Shown: positions 26,001 to 38,000 of the stretch, piece by piece
Position numbering within the stretch: position 1 is the first letter of the stretch
Layout of the letters: the number at the start of each line of letters is the position of its first letter
NCBI GenBank assembly: GCA_026874595.1
Contig: CM049306.1
Span: 74,769,642-74,833,641, forward strand
Reading direction: 5' to 3'
Origin: Sipunculus nudus
Lineage: Eukaryota; Annelida; Sipuncula; Golfingiida; Sipunculidae
Length of the DNA stretch: 64,000 bases
The notes under the pieces: model-generated
The model's input: only the letters and a program-made list of their open reading frames with translations
Database searches by the model: none
What the model was told of the DNA's origin: nothing
Program-made: the position numbers and the translations under genes

Positions 26001-29000
26001 GAAAAACAAATACATTCCAAAATTCCGCATACTTCTGATAGTTCCGATACTGTAGATTGAAACGTCTTTTTTTGCCTGCTTGCGGGACAAAGGCCACTGT
26101 CTAGTGATGGACATTATAATAACCGCTAATTGATGGGGCAGTTCTGAGCAAAAACAGAAAAAAAGGCTTGAAAATATAAAGGCCAGTCGGCCATGTGTAC
26201 ACAGGTCCGCCAGAAAAATACAGGCCCGTATATTTTTTAAATTAAAAAAAATAGTTAAAAGATTAAATATAATTAACTACATATGTACTCTTCGTACTGC
26301 CTCGATGGTATTAATTTTTTTTATTTGGTTTTGATTTAAAATCATGAGCACCGAATACGTACACAATGCGCCCGTTTTCTGTCTTGTGACCTCTTTGATA
26401 TGCGTGAAATTTGCTGAAAATTAAATTCAGATGAGAAACTGCATAGATTAATATTTGTACTGACCCTGTTACTCACCAATAATATATTTACGTCACCATG
26501 CATGGTGCCGATAAAGTCTGCTGACCTGCTGACCTCACTGATTATGGATGGATTTTGTTGGAAATCTATAGGTGAGATATCATATTGAAAAATATTTCTT
26601 TTGAGTATCATAATCGATCGTATTCCACGTTAGTTATCGCGGCGACACCACAAAGCAGCCTAGTGACCTCTGACCTTATTAAATATGCGTGGATTTTGCC
26701 AAGAATGGAACTCGGGCGAGATAATATTACTCTCACGGACATTTAGACTGATTTCTCGATCTATTTTCCCAGTCTGTTGTCAATTTCTTTATTTTGGAAA
26801 ATCCACTTAACTATATAGTCAGCCGGGCAAAATACTTGTTAAATAACGTACCAGCATATAAACTAGAAATATAATAAAATTCAACGACAGGCACGGCGCT
26901 GCCTAGTGTTGATTATATTTTATTTTTCTTTAATTAATGACTTAGCAAATATTGTTGACCTTCTGTATCCTTTCAACGTCTCCACATGAAACGCCGCACG
27001 GCTGGGAAATATCTTTCTTTTTTTATTTAAATCAAATAAAACTTCCAGGTTTAAACGCTATTAATCAAATGAAATAAATTGACGTAAACAAAGGCAGTTA
27101 AAACGAAACACTACAAAAAGTATACGATATACGCAGTCGCTTAAATTAATCAAATCAGTTGTGGATGGTATAGGGACGATTCGCTAGAAACCGTCTGCTG
27201 CCAAAACCCTGTTATGATCATTACAGAACCGGAGAAATTGCACAATTCTTGCAATTACAAACATCTGTTTTGTGTAGATCGTGCACCAGACATCGTCAGT
27301 TGCAGGTTCCATTATAGCCCTGCGTCATTTGCTTTATATACTCAGGGTGCCGCCAGGATCTTAGCTAGAAAAACAAACACTAAAAAACAACCGAAGGCGA
27401 AGCGATGTCAGTGAACATTTTCCCGCCAAAATTGTCATGAATGAAGTCACATGGGGTGGATTTTACTACGAACCTCTTATTGGCTCTCTATCTATGACAC
27501 TTCATCTCTCCGCCAATCACAAGAACGTATGCGTGCACTGGCTAGGCACGGATCTATGCAAATCAACTGCATGTTAGTCAACGTGCCATATATGGTTTAA
27601 ATGCCAACATGGCCGGTTGACATTACGAATGTCGAGAGAACTCATTTAATGCGACAACGATGAACTTGGGCTGTAATCCAACGAGAATGGTTTCTTATTG
27701 CTCAATGTGTCCTTTTACGCGATTCCTCCTATTTTTTTATAACGTTTGTGCATGTTAATAAGTCTGTTCATGGAGCTTTTTCACTCTTGCAAGTGTTGAA
27801 ACTTTGGGAGCGGTTTACCGGAAATTTTTCCCCCTTCTCACCGGCGTACGAGAGTGTACCGATCGTTCCTTGTATGTAAGCACAATCAGACTAATTTAAA
27901 AATCTCAAATTAAATGATCCGCTACGTCGGGTAATATCTGTCAAAGGCTTTCATTATGGAAATTAAGAATATCTTCATGGAGACTGAGGGAGATTAAAAA
28001 TAGAAGGGCTATTAGTCCAACACCTGAAGGCAGATTTTTACGGGCCAAACAAGCTTGCACCTTCACATTTCACGGGAGTGAGCCAAAAAATAAGGGTGAT
28101 TGGCCCGCGGGCCCCCTAAAATTTGAATCCTGTTCACAAATGCAAGCTGAGTACATTCAAAAAAGGTCAAACGTGCGCAGCCTCGAGCCGGCCTCGGACC
28201 GGTCTCTCCCGAGTCACCGAGGCCGGAGGGCTCGAGGCCGAGTCCGAGTCATGGCCTTCCGAGGCCAAGGCCAAGGCCGAGGCCGGCAAAACCCGGCCTC
28301 GAGGCCAAGACTGGCCTCGAGACCTCCAACACTGCCAGAGAGAGATGCAGAGATCGAACAAAAGGTCTCCTGCATGAGAGAGGGAGACCGAGTATCGCCC
28401 TGCCTGTTGATATATGCCACCACCGTGGTATTGTCGGTCCGGACGAGAATGTGACGGCCGATCAAGCGGGGAGACCAGCAGGAGATCGCGCGACGGACGG
28501 CACGCAGTTCGAGGATATTGATATGAAGCAGACTTTCGACGGGGACCATATCCCCGAAGCGCGAAGATCGGCAAGATGGGCCCCCCAACCGAGGAGAGAC
28601 GCATCGGTATAAATGGTGCAATCGACATCCAGGGAAAAAGGAACGCCGCGCAGGAGAAATGGAAGGTCCAGCCAGGGACGAAGAGACCGCCAGGTGAGCC
28701 GAAACGGGAGGACCATAGGACGAACCGAGGTTAAAAGAAGAAGGCCGTGACGGCGCAGGAGAGACTGAATCGGACGGAGGTACAGGCGGCCGAACGGGAG
28801 AACAGTTGAGAGCGCCATGGAGAGAAGCCGCCGTGCGCGAGTCGACACGGCGCAGCGTGAGAAATGAACGAATCTGCCGAGCTTGAGAGAAAAATCTCGC
28901 GGGAGCGACACCGTGCCGGACGCAAAATCGAGCGTGACACCCATAAATTGGAGGGACTGGGTGGGAGTGAGAAGAGATTTCTCCGCATTGACGAGAAAGC

Positions 29001-32000
29001 CAAGGTTCCAAAGTAAGGTGAGAACCCGGGAGCGATGAGACAGTAAGAGGGAGCGATCAGCCGCATGGACCAGCCAATCGTCCAGATAAGGGAGCACAGA
29101 AATGCCACAGGCACGGAGATAATGCGTGGCCGTATGAACCAGCATGGTAAAAATCCAGGGGGCCACGTTGATCCCGAACGGGAGGGCCCGGAATTGAAAA
29201 ACACAGTTCTGATACGCGAAGCGAAGAAACAGTTGAGACGAGGGATGGATTGGAACGTGAAAATAGGCATCCGTAAGGTTGATTTTGAACGCCCAATCCA
29301 TCCGCCGAACAATGCGGAGCACAGCATGGATATTGAACATTCGTAAACGGGGGCGGACGGATGAACGAATTGAGGCGCTTCAGGTCTATGATGGGGCGCC
29401 AACGTCCGTGCGGCTTGGGAACAAGAAAAAGGCGAGAGTAAAACCCCACGGTGGACGGGGAAACCTCGAAAATCGCCTGTTTGTCTATCATAGAGTGAAT
29501 GCCCTCCTCCAAAGCGAGGCGCTTGGTGAGATCGGACGGAGGCGGAGTGAAGAACAGGTGCAGGGTGACGGGAGGTGCGTGCAAAAACGTAAGACGGAAC
29601 CTGAACTTTATGGTGCTGAGAATTAACTGATGTGAGGTGATACCCGCCCACGCGGGAAAATGGTCGCTGAGACGAGCGCTGACCGGAACGAGAGAGTCAT
29701 TTCTTGGTCGAACCTCGTTTGGAGGAACGACCACGAAAAGGCTGAGGACGGCTGGAACGTCCGGAAGGACGAGAAGACGTAGCAGGAGCGCGACGCGGCT
29801 GAGCGGAAGCCGCAACTGAAGGCAGAGGGCGGGGGACGCGGAAGGATGGCCGAGGCGCAATAGAGGCCGAGCGGAGGAGGGCCTGACGATCCGAGCGCTC
29901 CAAGGGGCGGTCAAAGAGAGGCCGTAAATGGCCGCCAAACAGCAGGGAACCAGTAAAAGGCCAAGAATACAGCTCGGTTAACTCCGCCCGAGTAAGCTCC
30001 GGCTCTAAGTGCTTTAAGGACTGAATGCAAGCCGTGCGGTGTAACAAGATACAATTTTCAACCAGGCGCCAAACGACCTGATTTAACTCAGCGCAAGTAT
30101 GGGCAGAAGCCTGCCAGATGTCGTTTAGAGTGAGCGGGTCCGGGGAAACGGCGAGCAAGCTAGTAACAGCCTGCAAGTCGTTAACCATACCGGCCACTTG
30201 CCGGCCGAGCCCCTCCAGATCCGACAGGTGACGATTGGAAAACTGGACAGACGATGGAAATAAAGACTTACCATCCGCAAAGGGCTGTTCAAGGCCGGAC
30301 TCGAATCGCATCGGAGCAGACGGAATATCTGGGTGATCAGGATAAGGGAGCAGGCGATCGAAACAGGTAGCCCGGTACCCACGTGAATTCCATAGGGTAC
30401 CGGGGGACCATGGTTTATCAGAACCCGGCGGAAGCGGGGCCCCAGTAGTAGTAGAGCGAGACCCCGAGACCACAGCGAGGTGCTCATGTAAGAGATCCAC
30501 CGTGTGGTCTGTAAATTCCATACACACGGCGGGCGCGGCAGAGGGCGATTGGAAGGGCGGCAGGATTCAAATAAGAACCGGCCGCCGACGCCGAGGAAGA
30601 CCGAGGTTGTAACCTACGGAACTTCAGACCACTAGGGTGGGCCTCCTGGGTGGAGGTAGCCACTAGGTCCAGAAGCGCAGATTTGCGCGTACGCCAAGCC
30701 TGGCGTTGAAGCGCGATCTCCGACCACTGGTCTTGTGCCAGGGCGGGATCGGCTGAATGAGAAGTCGGGGACCCTGGAGAACCCCGGGAAGGGGGATCCA
30801 GAGAGACCCGCTGAGCGAAACGACCGGAGGCTGGAAACAGGAAGCCGGGGAACGGGCAGCAGCAGGAACCATCCGGGAAGGCACAGGAACCGGAGCCGCA
30901 GGCAGCACAGCAGATGGTAACTGAAATAAAGAGCCGGCTGGCCGGGTCAGAACAGCGGCAGACGGAGTAACCGGAGGCGAGGCCGGCTGCCCCGAAACGG
31001 AGGCAGGAGGGACCGACGCACTTACCTGCACACCAGGAAGGTCCAGGCGATCCAGCGGGACGGCCCCAGCCGGCCCCGGGGATAATGAAGGAATCCGGCG
31101 AGGAGCCGGGGGCGACGAGAACGGCCAGGGAGAAAGCACCGGGGGCGCCGGCGAGGGCGCCGGGCGGACTGATTTGGGTCTAGACAAATCGTCGAGATCA
31201 GACATAAGAGATGAGCAAAAACGAGACAATTTATGTAATATGGAATAGGCAGACGGGCCGTCAGAACGGGAGGCCTCGGGAATGGGGGAAGACTTCCGTT
31301 TGCGGGAATGAGAAAGCAACGACTTAACTGTCGAAACTACTGGAGAGGAGACAGGACCGGCGGTAACGGACGGGGAATGCAACACGGCCATGTTGCGGTC
31401 ACCCAGGGTAGGCTCCCCCCCCACCCCCCCGGAGACAACCACGAGGCCAGACAAAGGAATCGGGGAGGGGGAACCCCCAATTACCGGGGAATGAGCCCAA
31501 TCCTGGAACAAAGCCCACTTGTCTGAAGTCCAAGTTTGGCAATAAAAACAAGGATCAGCCGGACCACGGCAGGAGTCATTGTTGGTGCGGCAACGAAAAC
31601 AAGCAGGGTGGGAATCCCAAACCGGGATTACAGAACCACAAGAGACACAGTAAGTGGGGTTCTCCATGGTGGGCAAGGGAAAAGAAACACAACTTACAGT
31701 CAGTTGGCAAACTCAACTGTACAAACCCAACAGTGGACGAATCTCGCAGGGCGGGATCACAAGTCCATCATGGCTGACGCCAGAAGAAAATGTGATTACA
31801 GGTAGCGGAAGTGTGACCTAGATACACGGGAACGAGGCGGGATGGGCGATAATAGGCCCAATAGGAAAAATTTTCGGTTGGCTTACTCTGGCGTATAAAC
31901 TTTAACAGAGAAAATTCTCATTAATACAGAAACAGCTCACAATTATGTTTACGTAATAAAACACAACCTCACATTAAAGACTGCTTGTGCAACATTAAAT

Positions 32001-35000
32001 GAAACTTTAGTCTGGTGAACTTAACAAAATCAAATTGTGGCTGCATTTCGAGTCATGCTAAAAACTTGTAGTGGGCCTCTTATAAAAACAAAGAAATAAT
32101 TTTAATTTTTTACATAAAACCAAAGAAAGGGAACTACTGCCATTGTATCAAAATGTTATAATTTTACAATAATGACATAGAAATTTCACATAACAATACC
32201 TAGCTAAAAGTATATACTTGAATCTATATAATAAATACTTTTAATTAAATTTGTTAACTGTTTCTCCATAAAAAATAAAGACAGACATCTGAAAGCTCTT
32301 GAAAGTGTCAGATGATCTTAAACTTAATGAATAATGCATGATCAATGATGAATATGCATAAGTCCTGACAGGTACCTGAAGTCTGCTGGAGTGTTGTGCA
32401 TGTATTGATGAGATCCCAGGCCTCCTCCTGCTCCTATACTACCATCAACCACGCTCTTCCTGTGGTTCTGGGGGCTAAAAATACATGTCAATAAATATAT
32501 CTCGGTTTATGATATACAATATAAGCTTAAGTAAATCACTTTTATGATGCCCATTAAGTTACCAGGTAAATTAAATAAAAATTAGGTTTTCTCCTTGAAA
32601 TATTATTGTATCTGCCAATATTTTGTTCTGAAACTGTCTGCCTTCTCACAAATGGAAATAAACTTGCACAAGGCACAATAAATAGCCCAAAACAGAAATG
32701 GGCATACACCACCTTGTGGCCAAAGATTTGTCAAACTTCCAACAGGTGTTTCACAACCTTATTTGAGAGCTGTTGCATGTGCACATGACTAGACCTCTGG
32801 TCACATGGTATTATTATTATGGTCTTATTATTGTGCTGTCACCGTCTGTGACAGTTATCAGTATACCTGCCTTATGGTTATGGCTGATACACAGGTGAAA
32901 TATAAACTTCTCCATGATTTGATCACAAATCAAGTATGAATGCAGGTTACATCAGGTAATAAAGGACAAACTGTTAAAATCTATCCAAAATCATACAGTG
33001 AGATGTCGGTCTCATCACTTACTTAATATTAGTGACAATGTATGTATTTTCACATACCTTGTTCTTCTGACTTTGTCAGACTCCTGAGAGAGGCCTCCAT
33101 CATTGATGGTGAGTGTCCTCTGTATAGATCGGAAGTAGTTGAGTAGGCTGAGACACTGTAGGAGAGAACATAAGGAGTAGAGGTATATGAAGTGAAGACA
33201 AGAAAGAGTTATCAATAATTCAAATACTAAAACTCAAAAATCCAAAACAAAATCACAGATATCAAATTTATTAATTTTCATTTCACACTATTTCTTATTC
33301 TCTTACTATCATTTTTGCTTTCACTAATGGCAATAGTAAAAAAAACCAAAAAAAAACAGCTACTTGAGTTAAAAATTGAACATTTTCATCGATGCAGTAA
33401 AAAACAAAGAACAAATCTCCATGTATGATGTCCTCCTATTAGAAAGTGTCATATTACATTGCACATTTGTCAAATTTAGTGCAACAAGGATATACTGGAT
33501 ATTTAAGGATAATTATTAATATGAGAGGTTGCTATTAGAAAAGACAAACTTCTACAGGCACTTCTAAATGGATGTGTCATCTGAAGAAAAGGAACACCAG
33601 TACCTGATACTGCTCCAGTAATTATATATTACATCATTTTTGCTGACTAAGCTATATAATTACTCACAGTTCTCTGCAGATCCCTGATCCGTAGGTGTCG
33701 TAGCTGAAGGAAGGACTGGAAGGCCCCCTGGATACTGGCAGAGTCTGTGTTGTCCTGTTCTCCTTCATCTAGACCTGGAAGTCAACACATGTTCAAATCA
33801 ACTAGCAGTATATGCTTCATTCCGACATGCAACTTGTGACATCTGGGTTTTGGCATGCACAAAAATTGAAGGTGGAAATCAGTCTGCAGAGGGAATTTGG
33901 AGGACAATAGACCCATACATGTAAGAAGCCAAAGAATGGAAAGATGGAAAGGTAGACAAACATGGTTTGATAGCAGTCAAAACGGACAGACTATGTAAGA
34001 TTCTGTCTGATCTTTGAAAGCCATAGGGAGCTGAGTGCAGAATGCTGTAGAAGTCTGAAATCATAATGGTCAAATACATGCACTAATGACATCATAATAT
34101 GGTTGAAAATTGAAGCAATGAGAGACATATACCAAGGCTGCATTTAAATCAAAAATGATTGGAACTTGCTCTCGTCAAATATGGCTGGATGCTGTTTGCT
34201 TTATCCACAAATATACAGCAGTTAAACACCTGACTTTTATTTACCTGAATCCTTTTCATAAAGTTATTATCAAAATCAGAGTAATAATTAATAAACATCT
34301 AAATAAACATCATATATGAAACCAAAATGATTTTAAAATGTTGAAAAATTAAGTGATCCAATTGATATTTACTATTTTTACCTAATAATTGCACTGTGCC
34401 GATATAGTCATAGCTGTCTTTGCGTTTCCGTGAGCTCTGAGCCCGAGAAGCCCGGCTATTGAAGTTAACTTTGTCTGCGTCTTTTTCATCAAACTCTTCT
34501 AGAGCTGCTTCATTCCCTTCCTCTTTCCTGAATGCAAGTAAAGCTTAATTTAAATCTTAACTATATGGCAAAGAAAGGCCCGATCATAGCCTTGTCAAAG
34601 GGGTGAGATTTTAACCCAGTACAGAAGCCTACCAGAAATTTTGCTAACAAGTCAAAAAATTTTATCCTTAAAAAAAAATAATTTCTTTAATGAGAGAAAG
34701 TGAAGAAGATTCCCTTCCTTGAAATTATTATTTTTTTTTATGAGAGAAAGTGAAAAAGATTCCCTAATGCAATTACATTATGTTTCACAAAAATAGTTTT
34801 GTTGACTCTTACTCTACAAAGATATATCTCGTGTTTCCCTATATATTATCCAATCTTGATTTTCAACCTAAATTCATGAAAGCTGTTATGTGTTCTTGAA
34901 TTTAAACATTTTGGTTTTTCAATCAACGAAAAAATCTACTGCAGCACAACTACTAATGTGTAATGAGAAACACGACCATGTTTAAACACATACTTATATA

Positions 35001-38000
35001 GTTCAGGACTCGTGAAGATTCTCTTCCAGATGGCGCCTGTGTGGTACTGAGTTCGGTTTGATGTCACAGACACAGCCTGGGTAGGGTACGGGTCTCTCAC
35101 AGCAGCTGCATGTTCTCGGAGAGCATCCTGGACTTTCTGTTAAGAGAAAGAAACAGGTATAATTCCATATGATGATGTTCCAATGAAAATTACAGTGATC
35201 CTGTGAAAAAAAGGCTTAACTTAAATCAAACTGCAGGTAACTTATTTAGTGCTTTATTTGAATATATCATAATGGCTGTGTAGTTTGATTGACTTAAAAT
35301 CAAACTACACAGCCATTATGATATATTCAAATAAAGCACTAAATAAGTTACCTGCAGTTTGATTTTAAGTAATATAGCAACTTGAAGGAACCATAGAGAT
35401 TGAGATAAGACAAACACTGAGATGTTAAAACAAGTGACCCATGGGACATGATGCTCAGCTGACTAGGAAGACATTCACAAAAGGAATTTTACTGTCTGAA
35501 TGCCAAATTTTGTAGGTGATATCCTGATTCAACAGTAGCAAAGTAAATTTCTTCAAAATCAACAAGAAGAAAAAGTTTCATGATAATATGTCCAGCTATT
35601 TCCTTGAAATCTAGCCTTTGTGTATGAAGTTTTGGAAAAGCTTAAAATGTTTTGGCCAATAATATAGGTCACCATGACCTAATTTCAGGTTTCCATGGAG
35701 ACTGCCAAAGATGTTTTGGTCAGTAGCAAGCAAAATATAGGTCCCCATTATATAAATTTAGGTTTCCAAGCAGATTGGCCTAGGTACAGTTAGAAGTTTC
35801 TAGGTCAAGTGGTCATGATTTGTGCCCTGTTGACAGACATAAGGACAGACAGACGGAGGACTGACAAAGAGTGATCTCTATAGCTCTGGTGACTTTCAGT
35901 CAGCTGAGCTAATAAAAAACAAGCACCTTAAGAGAATGAAATGCCAAAGGAAAAAATTTAAAAGATGCCCTGACAGCTCACCTCCGGGTCTGTAATGTGG
36001 ATGAACTTGGACTGGGCATGTAAAAGTGGATCCATGTTCTTGCGTGTGCGCAGCTCAACCATCTTCTGTTCAAGGTGCAGGTCTTTCTCTGCTTTAAGTG
36101 TGACGTATGGCATCCAGTTAGAATCTTGTAAGAGGGCATGGATGGATGAATCAGCTCCCCAGTTCTCCTGTCCAACCTAAAGTTATCATAAATATGAACC
36201 CTGAAATAGGTCTCAATGTCAATATGTACACTGGCTAAATATTCTTGAGTAGTTAGACATAATGAAGTATTTACCTCAAAAACATTCCATTAAGGATGGA
36301 TCATGAAACAGATCAAATGTGACTATTAACGCAAAGAATTCCTATGCATCATATATAATTACAGCTTCCAACAATTTCTTTGCATTATTCAATATAATAT
36401 TTTATAGGTTATATACACATGACTCAATACACACAAAATACAGATTTACAAACATATGAATGGGCAACTATTTAAGAAATAATATTTTTGTAAGTAACAA
36501 CAGAACCATTCCCTAAATTTACCTGTAACTCAACTAGTTAACTTGACCTTTCACACCATATTCAGGGTCAAGAAAGCTAAAATTCAACACTTGCCCACAT
36601 ATGAACAAAATAAAACCAGGCAGAAAACTGTGAAGTAAAGAACTGGCTCTTACTATATTTTCCCAATTCTTTTCCAAAAAAAAACCTTTTTTTTTTGCCC
36701 CACTCCCATGAAATTGGCAAAATTATTTTTGACATCGTATCCTGACCTCTGATTTCAAATAAAATCTGAAGCTTACATTATGTATCATAAAATATGGTTA
36801 TATCTATATTTAAAGACGTGTGAAAACATCCTAAGAGTCTTTTTGTTTCAGTTAAAGAAGTTTAAGAAAATCTAGGTGACTGATGATCATCAACATGAGA
36901 TCACAGCAGAACTAGTATATGAACATATTAAAATTTACCACAATTTAAATTACAAAAAAGTGGCTGCTGACCTCTAGCCTGTCATAGGTTTTAAATGTCT
37001 TCATGTGTTCCTGTCTGGAGAACAGCTGTCTGAACCGTCTGTTGACAGCAGCATACAGCTCCATCTCATCAACAGAACTACTCATGGTCTGCACATCCTG
37101 GAGGTCATCAAGTACACAATCATTATACTAGAAACAGAATCACTCATGGTCTGTACATCCTAGAGGTCATCAGGTACAAAATCATTATACTATCAGCAGA
37201 ACTATTAGTGGTCTGTACATCCTGGAGGTCATCAAGTACAAAATCATTATACTATAAGCAGAACTTCTAAATGGTCTGTACATCCTGGAGGTCATCAAGT
37301 ACAAAATCAATTTACTATAAGCAGAACTATTCATGGTCTGTACGTCCTGGAGGTCATCAAGTACAAAATCAATTTACTATAAGCAGAACTACTCAATGGT
37401 CTGTACATCCAGGAGGTCATCAAGTACAAAATCAATTTACTATAAGCAGAACTACTCATGGTCTGCACATCCTGGAGGTCTTCAAGTACAAAATCAATTT
37501 ACTAAAAGCAGAACTATTCATGGTCTGTAAGTCCTGGAGGTCAGCAAGTACAAACTGATTATACATTCAGGCACCTACAGATTCACAACTACAATGTAAA
37601 GTCAAACTGAGCAGAAATGGTGTACAAAATTATAACCTACCAAGAATTTAGTTTTTAAATACAAAACTGCAAGATGGCACAAAAGTAATTGAGATTAGAT
37701 ACAGCTGTTTGCTAGAAGCAGAAAAATTATACTTATGATAAACAAATATAATGGGAAATGTTATGGTACAATTGTGGATCATTTACAGTATTTAAAAGCA
37801 ATTTATTTTAGTTGCATATCAGCTGTTTAGTATAAAGTCTGCTGAGGTTTCCCTTTCTTATCTTTCTTGCTCAATCACTTCTCCTTCAATATTTAAGTAA
37901 TACAGAGAAAATCTATACTGCTAAAGCTGTATGACAAATGTAAACAATTTATACATACCACTGGTATATTATAGAGGTTGACCAGAAAATTCAAGTGTGA

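Larger units (their letters stand above)
25112..28334. mobile_element. Nonautonomous hAT-like element (3,223 bp) inserted in DIRS RNase H
   Basis: It begins CAGTGTTGTAGTCGTGTC and ends ...GGCCTCGAGACCTCCAACACTG, so the 8 terminal bases are perfect inverted repeats, flanked by the perfect 8-bp duplication ccagagag. Both subterminal zones are made of a 33-bp GC-rich minisatellite (25128-25278, 28195-28325) built on gaggccaaggccgagtccga. The interior holds the three-unit module (26380-26760) and a promoter-like stretch near 27.5 kb. No transposase frame was found, although at 3.2 kb it is long for a nonautonomous copy. Confidence 0.9.
23058..31962 (-). mobile_element. DIRS-type tyrosine-recombinase retrotransposon, defective, with nested hAT
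   Basis: Inverted terminal repeats (23058-23264 and 31783-31962) and an internal complementary region (23310-23425) are diagnostic of DIRS elements. Minus-strand order is gag-like, RT/RNase H, tyrosine recombinase. RT carries YLDD and RNase H carries a DNTT block. No methyltransferase region is seen. Without the hAT insert the element is about 5.7 kb, normal for the group. It carries several frameshifts and the insertion, so it cannot produce its own proteins. It lies in the host gene's intron 14 in the same transcriptional orientation. Confidence 0.93.

Noticed and set aside
28123-28454. Plus-strand Arg/Gly-rich frames near the right hAT arm
   Set aside because: GC-rich minisatellite and antisense of RNase H; no start context and no homology recognised.
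29065-29626. Plus-strand frames opposite DIRS RT
   Set aside because: Antisense shadows of the RT domain; the motifs YLDD and LPFG are on the minus strand.
37271-37558. Plus-strand repetitive peptide with VCTSWRSSSTKSIYY units
   Set aside because: Antisense translation of the 62-bp tandem array; the host exon is on the other strand.
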